From Yaniella halotolerans DSM 15476 (GTDB taxonomy: Bacteria > Actinomycetota > Actinomycetes > Actinomycetales > Micrococcaceae), in the NCBI RefSeq assembly GCF_000420805.1, contig NZ_ATVQ01000004.1:62001-126000 (forward strand): a stretch of 64,000 nt of DNA, written 5' to 3'. The position numbers were made by a program, and so were the translations under genes. The notes below the pieces were generated by a model that was not told the origin of the DNA, did not search any database, and saw nothing but the letters and a program-made list of their open reading frames with translations. Shown one piece after another: positions 1 through 8,612 of this stretch (its first letter is position 1; every line of letters starts with the position of its first letter).

Positions 1-1
1 G

Positions 2-148
2 ATGAGTTTCGCCCGGGACGTGTCGCATCGAGTGATGATGCTGGACGGGGGCAAAATCATCGAAACCGACGATGCCGAGACTATCTTCACCAACCCGAGC
101 AACGAGCGAACCCAACAATTCCTTTCCGCCGTGCTGCGCAACGACTGA
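2..148 (+). CDS. Amino-acid ABC transporter ATP-binding protein, C-terminal end (partial)
   Basis: An open frame of 48 codons runs in from the left edge and stops at TGA 146-148. The peptide reads like the end of a polar-amino-acid ABC ATPase (GlnQ/GltL type): MSFARDVSHRVMMLDGGKII corresponds to the segment after the H-loop, followed by a short acidic stretch, TNPSNERTQQFLSAVL and the stop. The Walker and signature motifs lie outside the window, so the substrate cannot be judged. The gene ends at a shared hairpin and converges with the YkvI-type gene. The apparent ATG at position 2 is internal, not a start. Confidence 0.75.
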   Translation: MSFARDVSHRVMMLDGGKIIETDDAETIFTNPSNERTQQFLSAVLRND

Positions 149-177
149 GACGGACAGTACCCCGCGTATGAGGCAAA

Positions 178-213
178 AGCGGCCCATTCGGCATATACAC
201 CGAATGGACCGCT
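178..213. terminator. Bidirectional terminator between convergent genes
   Basis: Arms AGCGGCCCATTCGG and CCGAATGGACCGCT pair around an 8-base loop with one mismatch position. An AAAA run precedes it and a T-rich stretch (GACTTGTTTT) follows, so it can serve the ABC gene on the plus strand and the YkvI-type gene on the minus strand. Confidence 0.7.
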
Positions 214-229
214 GACTTGTTTTGCTAGC

Positions 230-1408
230 TTAGCGAGCCTCTGATGAGCTTGACGTTGCGGCTTTCGTCGGTTCACCCTCTGCCTTGCGACGTTTTGTGC
301 TAGCCCGCCAAATCGTCACAACAATCATGATGCCCAGCAGGACCGCACCAACATAGCCATTGAGTACGTAGACAATATTGACCATCTCATCAAACGGCAA
401 CCAGAGACCGACCACTGTACCCAACAATGCCAGCACGATTGTCAGGACTTTGTACTTCTGCGTACCGTCTGGGAAAAACCGTGACGAAACAGTCCACAGC
501 AAAGGAATGGCTGTGGTGTAGATACCCGCCAAGATCATCAAGGAAATCAACGAAGCGACGAATGGTGCGATGTCTCCAGCCAGCACCAGCATCGGAATCT
601 GCATTCCTGCTACGCGATCGATGTTCGCCAATAAGCCCATACCAACCACGATGCAGGCCAGTGAGAAGATCACACCGCCAACAATACCTCCGGCACGAGC
701 TTCACGATGAGTCGGCACAGTCTTACCAAGAGCGGTCAGGAATGCCGCCAACCAAAGCATGCAGAAGCCCACATAGCTCAACCCAGCCACGATCCAATGA
801 TTCGAGGCCTGCTGAACGTCGAGATCGCCTACCATGTTATGACCAGCCAATAGGCCGGTCTCTGCGTTCAGAATACCCACGACACCCAGACCGATAGCCA
901 CAACAACGATGATCGGGCCGATTTTACCGATGACATCAACCAGGGAATTCAGGCCAAACAGCACGGTGATGGCTACCAAAATCGTGAGACCGAAGCCACC
1001 CACCCAACTTGGCAAATTATAGTGTTCGTCAAATACGGCTCCCGCTCCCGCGACCATCACCGTAAACGACAAAAACACAAACAGGATCGAAAAATAATCG
1101 AAGAACTTTCCGACATACTTTCCGGCATAGTATTCAAAAATCTGTGAGGGCTTTTCAAACTGGTGGCGGCGCCCCACAGTAAGAAACTGCACGGAAACAA
1201 AGCTAATGAGCGCCAAGACGATGAGCCCGGTCCCAAAGAGACCCCAGAAACCGTAGGACGCATAGTACTGCATAATTTCCTGACCGGTGGCGAATCCCGA
1301 TCCAATAAGAAACGCCATAATAGCGCCACCGTATGTCAGCACACGCAAAACGCTAGATCGCTCCGTAGAAAACAGGTGCGTCTTCTTTCTTCGTGTTGTT
1401 TTTCCCAT
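230..1408 (-). CDS. YkvI-family multi-pass membrane protein
   Basis: A 392-residue integral membrane protein with about ten hydrophobic segments. After a basic N-terminus (GKTTRRKK) comes the motif GAIMAFLIGSGFATGQEIMQ, typical of the YkvI family, which is distantly related to amino-acid transporters of the APC/BCCT fold. The charged, Ser/Ala-rich tail is cytoplasmic. The substrate is unknown. The start ATG has AGAAGG eight to nine bases upstream. A good promoter (TTGACG, 17 bp, TAGAGT) lies upstream, with TGATATAT/ATATATCA arms in the leader. That motif resembles the palindrome in the sox promoter at 32.6 kb, so control by the same GntR protein is possible. Assignment to the family is firm; a role in amine or amino-acid transport is inference. 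Confidence 0.8.
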   Translation of the reverse strand: MGKTTRRKKTHLFSTERSSVLRVLTYGGAIMAFLIGSGFATGQEIMQYYASYGFWGLFGTGLIVLALISFVSVQFLTVGRRHQFEKPSQIFEYYAGKYVGKFFDYFSILFVFLSFTVMVAGAGAVFDEHYNLPSWVGGFGLTILVAITVLFGLNSLVDVIGKIGPIIVVVAIGLGVVGILNAETGLLAGHNMVGDLDVQQASNHWIVAGLSYVGFCMLWLAAFLTALGKTVPTHREARAGGIVGGVIFSLACIVVGMGLLANIDRVAGMQIPMLVLAGDIAPFVASLISLMILAGIYTTAIPLLWTVSSRFFPDGTQKYKVLTIVLALLGTVVGLWLPFDEMVNIVYVLNGYVGAVLLGIMIVVTIWRASTKRRKAEGEPTKAATSSSSEAR

Positions 1409-1435
1409 GTGAAACCTTCTGTGTTGAGTGATGGC

Positions 1436-1468
1436 TGATATATTGAAATGATGTTATGAGATATATCA
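1436..1468 (-). promoter_or_regulatory. Inverted repeat TGATATAT-N17-ATATATCA in the leader of the YkvI-type gene
   Basis: Arms 1436-1443 and 1461-1468 are exact inverse copies 17 bp apart. They lie downstream of the predicted -10 box, where a bound repressor would block transcription. The half-site matches the TGATATATCA palindrome of the sox promoter (32633-32642). Confidence 0.5.
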
Positions 1469-1478
1469 CGATATTCGC

Positions 1479-1507
1479 ACTCTAGGCTAGGCAAAGGTGA
1501 GCGTCAA
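1479..1507 (-). promoter_or_regulatory. Predicted sigma-70-type promoter of the YkvI-type gene
   Basis: On the minus strand a -35 box TTGACG (1502-1507) and a -10 box TAGAGT (1479-1484) are 17 bp apart, about 70 bp upstream of the start codon. Confidence 0.5.
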
Positions 1508-1681
1508 CACTTTGATTCCTAACTGTCACGGAGACTGAGGAGGTTGAAGCTTGACCTGCGTCTGTCGTTGCAAAACCGGGCATCGCAAGGCTGTTACAAC
1601 GCGGGAAGCGCCAGCTAAGATATGGACAATATTCACTACGTTGTCCAGGCGCGTGCCTGGTTCGACTGCTAGGAGGCACTA

Positions 1682-2443
1682 TTGTTCAGAGATGCCCGTA
1701 GTTTTCCTGGTCTGTCGAAATCAAACCAAGATGTCATACTCGCAGCCTGGGCTCGTTCCTTGGGTGTGGATGTAGCTGAGTTTTACCGGGCCAATGAATC
1801 ACTGGATCCCTTCTCTCGTCTTGAGGTCGCCGGCGAATCTCGGGGTGAAGGCTGGGATCCGCAAACCGCAACGTTCCTCCAACTGTTCGATGTGTCGCTG
1901 CTCTATGGGCCACAGTGGTTTCTCGATAGTGCGCGTCAGATTCCAAATGAAGTCTTAGCTCTTGAGTCGAGCATGCTGGAAGTCGGCTACGAAGCCCATG
2001 CTCGTTCTCATGGAGAAGAGGCCATTTTCTATGCCGAGGATATTCCGATTTACGATGATGCCCAGCTGAATATCACGTCGACGAGGCGCAACGCCCAACG
2101 CTTAGCTCGTGCATGCCCACCGGATGACACTGCGGTACTCTCGCTTGAGTCCATGGATCATTATTTTACAATTTCGACTTTCGAAAACCCTGCCCCGCCA
2201 ATAGCTGGCGCAGGGTATGATGTTTTTTCAGCCTCGATCGGTCACCTGGCAGTACTCGTGGCCGCGGCTCAGCGCGCCAACGGATACGGCACTTTCACAC
2301 TGGCGCGCGTTGCTGAAGAATGTATGTTCGATGGGCTCATCCCTCAGTGGGTATTACCCTTGGGCGATGACATCGGGGAAAAAATGGCCGCAGACGTTGG
2401 TTTCGTCCTTTCTGGGCTTCGAACCAGCGTCACGTTTACTTAG
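1682..2443 (+). CDS. GNAT-like N-acetyltransferase-related protein
   Basis: A 253-residue soluble protein starting at TTG, chosen because AGGAGG (1671-1676) sits five bases upstream. The C-terminal third (about residues 180-250: ISIGHLAVLVAAAQRANGYG, then GLIPQW and a final VGFVLSG) resembles the acetyl-CoA-binding half of GNAT enzymes, with RANGYGT in the place of the Q/RxxGxG/A loop. The N-terminal half is not recognisable. The acceptor substrate is unknown. It ends just before the convergent ygfZ stop, overlapping it by four bases. Confidence 0.55.
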   Translation: MFRDARSFPGLSKSNQDVILAAWARSLGVDVAEFYRANESLDPFSRLEVAGESRGEGWDPQTATFLQLFDVSLLYGPQWFLDSARQIPNEVLALESSMLEVGYEAHARSHGEEAIFYAEDIPIYDDAQLNITSTRRNAQRLARACPPDDTAVLSLESMDHYFTISTFENPAPPIAGAGYDVFSASIGHLAVLVAAAQRANGYGTFTLARVAEECMFDGLIPQWVLPLGDDIGEKMAADVGFVLSGLRTSVTFT

Positions 2444-3645
2444 CGACGTCGTAGGTCGGTGAGGCCTTGGACACGCCCCACAACCTTGCCTGCACTTGGT
2501 GAAGTGAGAATCTCCTGTGACGCTGCAGTGAAGTTTGGCTTCTCTTGTTCAGCAGCATCTTGCGGTGGCACCTCGCGAATGATCAGTTCCGCATCCGGTT
2601 TAGTGTTGCGACGAATCATGGCAGTACCAATGGCACCCATCTCATGGTGCATGGCCACGGACTTGAGTGTGCCAACAGATCGTGCAGACGTCATAGCGGC
2701 TTCATCATCAGTTTCGGGACGGACGATGATCTCTGCCCCGACCTCGGGCAGGCCGTGGACGGATCCATCAATCATGAGACCGACAAGACGGCGTGGTGGA
2801 TGCCCTAGGTTATGGACGCGTGCTACCGTTTCCTGTCCCTTATAGCAGCCCTTTTCCAGGTGAACTGCGGTGCGAAGCCAGTCCAGCTCGTGCGGTATGG
2901 AGCGTTCATCGGTATCGAAGAGTTGACGTGGTCGGCCTGCTGCTACGCGCAGCGCCTCGGACGCCATCGTCCCGGCAATACGGAAATCGTCAGGAAGACC
3001 CTCGATAGTCTCTACTAATTTCTCCGAATCAATGATGTAGAGCCGCCAGGCGTAATCCTCGTGGATGGCCGGATGATCAGCTGGATCCTCGGTGTACGCG
3101 TATCCCCCGGGCGAAATGCCTGGCCATGGGTCGACCCAAACAGAATCCGATAGTCCCGGTACAGCTTCGGTGGCTCCGATAAGTGCGAGTTCGCCGGTAC
3201 GATCCGTCACTTCGACTCGGGCAGCAAACTGCATCCGAGTAAGCCAATCGACCAGGGTCGCGTTCATGGTCGGCTCGGTCAACAGGTAGGTTGTTTCGCC
3301 ATCTTCATAAATTTTCGTGGCGATTTCGACGCGGCCTCGCAGGTCCAAAAAGAGTGCTTCGCTGCTAAACGGTGCGTTTAGGCCTTGCGATTGCTGAGTG
3401 GTCAGCGTCTGCAACCATGACAGGCGGTCTGAACCGGTAATGGTGACTATGCCGTAATGCGAGAGATCAACTACTGCTTTACCGTTGGCCAGTGCCCGTT
3501 GCTCTTGAACCGGGTGACCGTAATGGCCGGCAACGTATTGATCATACGAATCTGCCGCAACTGCACCGTGAATGGCATGTTCACCGCAGAGCAGCGGTGA
3601 GGTTTTGGGTATGTATTCGATGTGCGTTACGTCAAGCATTAACAC
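2440..3645 (-). CDS. ygfZ: Folate-binding protein YgfZ (GcvT-like)
   Basis: A 401-residue aminomethyltransferase-fold protein that uses tetrahydrofolate in Fe-S cluster maintenance. The family signature K-G-C-Y-K-G-Q-E appears near residue 265 (EKGCYKGQETVARVHNLGHP), and the N-terminal GcvT-like part contains VVDLSHYGIVTITGSDRLSWL. The GTG start at 3645 abuts the TGA of the upstream nitrobindin gene, so the two are probably co-translated; an in-frame ATG two codons later is an alternative. YgfZ proteins support Fe-S enzymes such as serine dehydratase, which is also encoded in this window, but that link is only inference. Confidence 0.88.
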   Translation of the reverse strand: MLMLDVTHIEYIPKTSPLLCGEHAIHGAVAADSYDQYVAGHYGHPVQEQRALANGKAVVDLSHYGIVTITGSDRLSWLQTLTTQQSQGLNAPFSSEALFLDLRGRVEIATKIYEDGETTYLLTEPTMNATLVDWLTRMQFAARVEVTDRTGELALIGATEAVPGLSDSVWVDPWPGISPGGYAYTEDPADHPAIHEDYAWRLYIIDSEKLVETIEGLPDDFRIAGTMASEALRVAAGRPRQLFDTDERSIPHELDWLRTAVHLEKGCYKGQETVARVHNLGHPPRRLVGLMIDGSVHGLPEVGAEIIVRPETDDEAAMTSARSVGTLKSVAMHHEMGAIGTAMIRRNTKPDAELIIREVPPQDAAEQEKPNFTAASQEILTSPSAGKVVGRVQGLTDLRRR

Positions 3646-4308
3646 TCACGTTTCATGTTTGCCGGGCAAATGGGGTTTGCCCGGTGGGAGGCGGCCATCA
3701 TTTTCGGATGGCATTTTATCTAGGATCCCAGAAGCGTGCGGTTGGGGTTCTTCACCTTCTGCGGTGACGACATCCCAGCGCCAGAACATTTGTCCATTGA
3801 CTAAACCGTAAATGCGGTTGGCTGAATGGTACTGGCCGCTCAGGGTCCCCTGCAGAACGGCATCGGCTTTCAACTGGATCTGTGGGCCGCGCACTATCCC
3901 GTAGTACAGCTCAGACATTGAGCCCGGGTGGGTAATGGTGGCGGTGATGGGAAAATCTGTTTCGTTCTTGCGTAGCTGCTCGACGTCTTCAGCAGAACGG
4001 TATGCCGGCACAACATCAGCCGGCGACATGCCTGGACCAACGTCGGCGGTATGGCGATCTCTGTCAAGCGCCCAATACCCGGATTCGAAGGTCAGCGGAC
4101 GGATCAAGGTACCGTCTTCTTCCGAAAGCCAGGTTTCGGCGCGGTACTCCAGAAACGGCAGTCCCGTTTCAGCAATATCAACGCGCTGGTAGAAGATCTC
4201 TGTGCCTTCTTCGCCAGCGCCGAGGCGGCCTTGTCCCTCCCAGGAACCGATTAACCAGGAAAGTGGTGCGAGTTCCGGGAGGAGATCGTATGGAAGTTCA
4301 GTAGCCAC
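3646..4308 (-). CDS. Nitrobindin-like heme-binding beta-barrel protein (FABP family)
   Basis: A 220-residue protein of the actinobacterial FABP/nitrobindin family (DUF1794). It has the conserved opening LSWLIGSWEGQG (GxWxGxG) near residues 17-28 and the C-terminal PHASGILDKMP, whose histidine matches the proximal heme ligand in nitrobindins. The family binds ferric heme and is linked to nitric oxide or peroxynitrite chemistry. It is the first large gene of a minus-strand operon with ygfZ (no gap) and is preceded by a 37-residue membrane peptide gene eight bases upstream. A tail of about 20 residues beyond the conserved end (ENDGRLPPGKPHLPGK) is unusual. Confidence 0.82.
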   Translation of the reverse strand: MATELPYDLLPELAPLSWLIGSWEGQGRLGAGEEGTEIFYQRVDIAETGLPFLEYRAETWLSEEDGTLIRPLTFESGYWALDRDRHTADVGPGMSPADVVPAYRSAEDVEQLRKNETDFPITATITHPGSMSELYYGIVRGPQIQLKADAVLQGTLSGQYHSANRIYGLVNGQMFWRWDVVTAEGEEPQPHASGILDKMPSENDGRLPPGKPHLPGKHET

Positions 4309-4316
4309 CGGAGTAT

Positions 4317-4430
4317 TTAGCGTTGACCTTTGTAGAGGTTCCGGATGACCAGCAGTGCGAACAGGGCCATGCCCACGCCGGCCAGGCCAACGAGGACAGT
4401 AAAGAAGATTTCTAAAGCTACAACAGACAT
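4317..4430 (-). CDS. 37-residue single-span membrane protein
   Basis: A short frame begins ATG at 4428-4430 and stops at TAA 4317-4319. It encodes MSVVALEIFFTVLVGLAGVG followed by MALFALLVIRNLYKGQR: one hydrophobic helix of roughly 25 residues and a basic cytoplasmic tail. It lies eight bases upstream of the nitrobindin gene on the same strand. The upstream SD is weak. No function is known; membrane anchoring of a partner is a guess. Confidence 0.55.
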   Translation of the reverse strand: MSVVALEIFFTVLVGLAGVGMALFALLVIRNLYKGQR

Positions 4431-4483
4431 GGCACTTAGTTTACTCACAAAGTTCGGCACTGACGAGTCAGTGCCACGGATTA

Positions 4484-5311
4484 TTACCAGGGCAAAACAT
4501 GGATAACGAAGTAACCGATCATTCCACTGACAATCGTTGTACCTGTGCCCACGGCAACAGCACTTGCTGGATGCTGACGTGCCGCCGCTGGGAGCTCACG
4601 GGTATCAGCAAAACTCTCGGTCAACGCGACCGTCAACGCAGCGATGATCCCAGCGAGGACCGCTGGCACCGACAGTGGGCCGGGGCGCAGAAATTGCAGA
4701 GCTACGGCAACAAGGGTTGCGATCACCACGATGGCAACCATCCGCACTCGCAGCCTCGTCTTCAGCAGGGTTGCCAAGCTAGCAGCCGCCACAGCAGCAA
4801 GGATGGTGAGCATCAACCAGGTCAACCCGGTGATCCGCTCGACTCCTAATACGCCGTCTGCGACTTCATACTTATTGCGCAGCAACAGTGCCCATCCCCC
4901 GACCGTAGCGACAACGACGGCTCCCATCGACAACATCGCGGTGGTCATGATGCGATGAACCCCGCCTGGCAGGGTGAAGGTTTGGACAACAAACATTGCC
5001 AGGATGCCCAATGCGCCTGCCCCGCCGATCGGTGCCAGCCATAGTTCCGTCGGCGCCGATGAGAAATCTGCGTGGGCGGGCAAGAAGGACACAGACCAAA
5101 CAGCCGCTAAGCCGGTAGCTCCCAATATTGCCGAAACACCCAATCGTGTGCCTGCAGTACACAGGACGGGCCATGTCAATGCGAAGACAATCACCAGCGC
5201 AGAGACGACCAAAGGGCCGGTTAGGGCAGGCAGGTTGGGCAAAAACGCGGTCAATACTGCCAAGATTGTGGCTGCAGAGACCGTGGTGAAGACTGAGATT
5301 GTTCTACGCAC
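4484..5311 (-). CDS. Uncharacterised multi-pass membrane protein
   Basis: A 275-residue protein with about eight hydrophobic segments (for example near residues 10-30, 33-52, 58-75, 92-112, 120-142, 160-180, 190-208 and 215-232, plus a last one at the C-terminus). There is no motif I recognise. It is transcribed divergently from mshD, with about 87 bp between the two starts. A hydrophilic loop with DTRELPAAARQH precedes the last helix. No function can be assigned. Confidence 0.6.
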   Translation of the reverse strand: MRRTISVFTTVSAATILAVLTAFLPNLPALTGPLVVSALVIVFALTWPVLCTAGTRLGVSAILGATGLAAVWSVSFLPAHADFSSAPTELWLAPIGGAGALGILAMFVVQTFTLPGGVHRIMTTAMLSMGAVVVATVGGWALLLRNKYEVADGVLGVERITGLTWLMLTILAAVAAASLATLLKTRLRVRMVAIVVIATLVAVALQFLRPGPLSVPAVLAGIIAALTVALTESFADTRELPAAARQHPASAVAVGTGTTIVSGMIGYFVIHVLPW

Positions 5312-5398
5312 CCCTCTATCATGTCACGTCAGTGCTCCACATCTTGGCTGGAAGACAGTTTCGGCCCGAGATTTGACCGGAACCGTTATTGTGGGGGC

Positions 5399-6307
5399 AT
5401 GACTCATTTGCGTGTGCTTGCCCCGTCCGAAACCGTCAGTCAGCTTTCTCAGCTTCGCAAACTTGCAGATTCCTCCGTTGCGGTCGATCACAACGAACCG
5501 TTTGGCGATCAGACCTGGGTTGAACTCCGAGCCGGCAATGCATGGTTGGTAACGACCGGTGAACAAGAACTGACCGGCGCGTCAGCCGTTGTCATACCGA
5601 CTGATGCAGAGCAGCCTATTTTGGTCGAGCTTGTAGTTGCTCCCGAAGCTCGTGGCAACGGTCTCGGCCGAGCACTCGTGGACGCCACCCAACAACTCGT
5701 GATTGACCACGCTCTCGATGATCAAAACATGACCGCATGGACGCACGGAGACCATCCAGCTGCGCGTGGACTTGCGACTTCGATCGGGCTAGAACCGGCA
5801 CGTATTTTGTATCGCATGGCGTTAGAAATTGACCGCGAGTCTTTCGGGGAGGTCAAGCTCAATGACGCGTATACGATTCGCACCTTTATCCCCGGCGAGG
5901 ATGACGCCGACTGGTTGGCGCTGAATGCGACCGCTTTTGCAGATCATCCTGAACAGGGTCAACTAACCCAAGCAGATCTAGATGCACGCAAAGCAGAGGA
6001 TTGGTTTGATCCAGCGGGCTTTTTTGTTGCCGAGGACGCAGCCGGCACCATGGTGGGGTTTCATTGGACGAAGACGCCGGTAGGCTCGGCGGCCGGTGAG
6101 GTCTATGCGGTGGGGGTTCATCCAAGCACCCAGGGCACTGGGCTTGGCAAAGCACTCACGATCCGCGGTATGAATCATCTGGCCTCGGCTGGACTGGAAA
6201 AAATCGTGCTCTACGTTGACGACGAGAATCGACCTGCAGTCAACCTGTATACTTCCCTGGGCTTCGGTATTGAAAACACCGATGTCATGTTTTCCTCGAA
6301 TAGCTAG
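5399..6307 (+). CDS. mshD: Mycothiol synthase (MshD)
   Basis: Catalyses the last step of mycothiol synthesis, acetylation of Cys-GlcN-Ins by acetyl-CoA. The 302-residue product has two tandem GNAT domains. The first carries VELVVAPEARGNGLGRALVD, and the second carries AVGVHPSTQGTGLGKALT with the closing NLYTSLGF typical of MshD. I placed the start at ATG 5399, giving the normal family length of about 300; the open frame extends 26 codons further upstream without a reason to use it. Its presence places the organism among the Actinomycetota. Confidence 0.9.
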   Translation: MTHLRVLAPSETVSQLSQLRKLADSSVAVDHNEPFGDQTWVELRAGNAWLVTTGEQELTGASAVVIPTDAEQPILVELVVAPEARGNGLGRALVDATQQLVIDHALDDQNMTAWTHGDHPAARGLATSIGLEPARILYRMALEIDRESFGEVKLNDAYTIRTFIPGEDDADWLALNATAFADHPEQGQLTQADLDARKAEDWFDPAGFFVAEDAAGTMVGFHWTKTPVGSAAGEVYAVGVHPSTQGTGLGKALTIRGMNHLASAGLEKIVLYVDDENRPAVNLYTSLGFGIENTDVMFSSNS

Positions 6308-6315
6308 GAACGTAC

Positions 6316-7332
6316 ATGCGCCCGGCAAAACGCATTGGCAAACTCACCACCGCACGCGTCACAGCGGCCACTAATGATCAAGGTACCAACGCCAAGATCG
6401 TAGCCGCAGGTACCGTCCCGTGGCGGATTAAAGCTGGCCAACTTCAAGTACTGCTCATCCACCGTCCCCAATACAACGATTGGTCCTGGCCCAAGGGACG
6501 GTTGGATCCTCACGAGACACTGCCCGAAACAGCTTGGCGGGAAACCAAAGAAGAAGTGGGGTTACGCCTCACCCTTGGTATTCCGCTGGGTGTGATCCGT
6601 TACAAAACCTCAAACGGCAATAACCGCAAAGAGGTTTGGTACTGGGCAGCACGAGTCATAGACCAACGGCCAAAACCGGATGCCAACGAAGTTGATGAAA
6701 CCCGCTGGGCAACCGTTGAAGAAGCCAAGAAACTTCTCACCAAGAAACTCGATAAGAAGCCGCTCAAAGTTTTAGCCGAAGCCTTCGAAGCCCATCACCT
6801 CGCCACGATTCCGTTCATTGTGCTGCGACAAGCCAAAGCGATCCCCGCAGAGTCTTGGACTAAAGACGAAGTCGACCGACCACTGGCTGATTCCGGATAT
6901 ACCCAGGCGAAGGCGGTTTCAAAATTACTGCGCAGCTGGGCGCCTGCCCGGATCGTGACGTCAAAATATACGCGTTCTTTGGAAACTATCGCACCGTTCG
7001 TCAAGAAACACGGCGGCGCAGTTCGCAACAAGAAATGGGTAAACCTCAGAACGGTCAAGGCCCATCCAAAATTTATGGCCAAACGTTTGCGAACGGAGTT
7101 TAAACGCCACGAACCAACTCTCGTATGTGCCCAGCCCTCGGTCACGAAGCGGATCCTCAAGGAGATCAAGTCGTGGGTCCGCGAAGACCGGTATGCCGTC
7201 GTGAATCCCAAAGACGTCTATACGAAGAAGAAAGCAAACCTCTCCCCTGGCTCAATCCTGGTGGTTCATCGTGCCACCCATCTTTCCGGGAAGATCGTGT
7301 CGGTGGAACGCTACGAGCCCAACGTTCATTAG
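6316..7332 (+). CDS. MutT1-like protein: Nudix domain plus degenerate histidine-phosphatase domain
   Basis: A 338-residue protein. The N-terminal Nudix hydrolase has a complete Nudix box, G-R-L-D-P-H-E followed by RETKEEVGL, near residues 55-80. Related MutT1 proteins hydrolyse 8-oxo-dGTP or diadenosine polyphosphates. The C-terminal half aligns with the RHG-type phosphatase domain of MutT1, but both catalytic histidines are replaced by glutamine: the usual LVRHAKA is LRQAKA (codon caa), and the usual VCSHG is VCAQPS (codon cag). TSKYTRSLET, the third conserved motif, is kept. The phosphatase step is therefore probably lost or changed while the Nudix step looks intact. The start ATG has AGGAA six bases upstream; it follows mshD by eight bases. 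Confidence 0.85.
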   Translation: MRPAKRIGKLTTARVTAATNDQGTNAKIVAAGTVPWRIKAGQLQVLLIHRPQYNDWSWPKGRLDPHETLPETAWRETKEEVGLRLTLGIPLGVIRYKTSNGNNRKEVWYWAARVIDQRPKPDANEVDETRWATVEEAKKLLTKKLDKKPLKVLAEAFEAHHLATIPFIVLRQAKAIPAESWTKDEVDRPLADSGYTQAKAVSKLLRSWAPARIVTSKYTRSLETIAPFVKKHGGAVRNKKWVNLRTVKAHPKFMAKRLRTEFKRHEPTLVCAQPSVTKRILKEIKSWVREDRYAVVNPKDVYTKKKANLSPGSILVVHRATHLSGKIVSVERYEPNVH

Positions 7333-7383
7333 TGCAACCGGTTGCACCTATCAGGGCCACCATCGGGTTGGTAGGGTGAGAAT

Positions 7384-7734
7384 ATGATTACATCGCTGGG
7401 CGGGCAGCCAGAAAAGATCGTGCACACAAATCTTCGGCTCGTGGACGCGTCCGCAAAAGACCGGTTTGAACTATACCAAGACCATCCTGAATCTGGTGAG
7501 TCCTCATTCATCGGGTTTATCGGATACCGGATGCACGACGAAGCCGATAACGTTTATGTGTTGCAACATACTATTGTTGCCGAAGAATACGGCCGTCAGG
7601 GATATGCACGCGCCCTGACCACGCTTGTACTAGAACAGCTCAAGAACCAGGAACAAAAGTTCATCAATCAATGTTCCTACATTGAGAACTATCTCAGCCG
7701 GTACCCCGAATATTTGGGCCTCCTCGCCAAATAG
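7384..7734 (+). CDS. YjdJ-type small GNAT N-acetyltransferase
   Basis: A 116-residue protein of the minimal GNAT family. The central [20 protein letters not shown] corresponds to the acetyl-CoA pyrophosphate loop (R-Q-G-Y-A). The end [20 protein letters not shown] matches the conserved C-S-Y-x-x-x-Y-[IL]-x-[RK]-x-P-E-Y motif of YjdJ-like proteins. The substrate is unknown. Confidence 0.8.
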   Translation: MITSLGGQPEKIVHTNLRLVDASAKDRFELYQDHPESGESSFIGFIGYRMHDEADNVYVLQHTIVAEEYGRQGYARALTTLVLEQLKNQEQKFINQCSYIENYLSRYPEYLGLLAK

Positions 7735-7769
7735 CGTACGACCCCATAATCCCAACGCCAGACCACGAA

Positions 7770-8612
7770 ATGATAAGCATGTATAACAACACCACCGGTA
7801 TTGACACCCCGTATGAGCGGCTATTGGCGGACGTGTTAGAAAACGGCGTCCTGACAGGCGATCGCACTGGCACCGGCACGTACTCCGTCTTCGGCCGCCA
7901 AATGCGCTTCGACCTTGCACAGAACTTTCCGTTGATCACGACCAAGCGCGTCCACTTCAAATCTGCCGCCCTCGAGCTCATTTGGTTCCTCAATGGTGAT
8001 TCAAATGTGCAGTGGCTTCAGGAACGCGGGGTTCGCATCTGGAATGAATGGGCCGATGAGGACGGCGAGCTCGGCCCGGTATATGGCGTTCAGTGGCGTT
8101 CCTGGCCGACCCCGAATGGTGAGTCCATCGACCAAATCAGTCAGGTCCTAGATTCACTTGCTACAAACCCGGGCTCACGACGGCACATCGTCTCAGCGTG
8201 GAACCCCGGTCAACTCGATGAAATGGCCCTCCCCGCGTGCCATGCCCTGTTTCAATTCCACGTCCAGCCAGAAGATGATGGTCCCGGGAAACTCTCGTGC
8301 CAGCTCTATCAGCGCTCGGCCGATATGTTCCTTGGGGTCCCATTCAATATCGCTGAATACGCACTCTTGACGAGGATGATGGCCCACCAGCTGGGCTACA
8401 ACCTCGGGGACTTCGTCTGGACCGGCGGTGATGTGCACATCTACGCCAACCACGTCGAACAGGTGCGTGAGCAGCTTGGCCGTCAGCCATACCCGTACCC
8501 GCAATTACGTTTCAACCGCAAGCCACAAGATCTGTTTAGCTACGAATGGGAAGATTTCGAACTCGTTGAATACCAACACCACCCCACCATCAAAGCTCCA
8601 GTTGCCGTCTGA
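7770..8612 (+). CDS. thyA: Thymidylate synthase
   Basis: Converts dUMP and methylene-tetrahydrofolate to dTMP and dihydrofolate. The 280-residue length is slightly above the 264 residues of E. coli ThyA. The catalytic cysteine lies in [13 protein letters not shown] near residue 155, where PPCH is usual; the following [21 protein letters not shown] and [10 protein letters not shown] are standard. An alternative start is ATG 7779, three codons in. It overlaps or abuts folA, whose product regenerates the folate this enzyme oxidises. Confidence 0.95.
   Translation: MISMYNNTTGIDTPYERLLADVLENGVLTGDRTGTGTYSVFGRQMRFDLAQNFPLITTKRVHFKSAALELIWFLNGDSNVQWLQERGVRIWNEWADEDGELGPVYGVQWRSWPTPNGESIDQISQVLDSLATNPGSRRHIVSAWNPGQLDEMALPACHALFQFHVQPEDDGPGKLSCQLYQRSADMFLGVPFNIAEYALLTRMMAHQLGYNLGDFVWTGGDVHIYANHVEQVREQLGRQPYPYPQLRFNRKPQDLFSYEWEDFELVEYQHHPTIKAPVAV

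Noticed and set aside
8428-8601. A longer N-terminus for dihydrofolate reductase
   Set aside because: It lies entirely inside thyA in another frame and has no reductase similarity; the reductase fold begins at about 8614.
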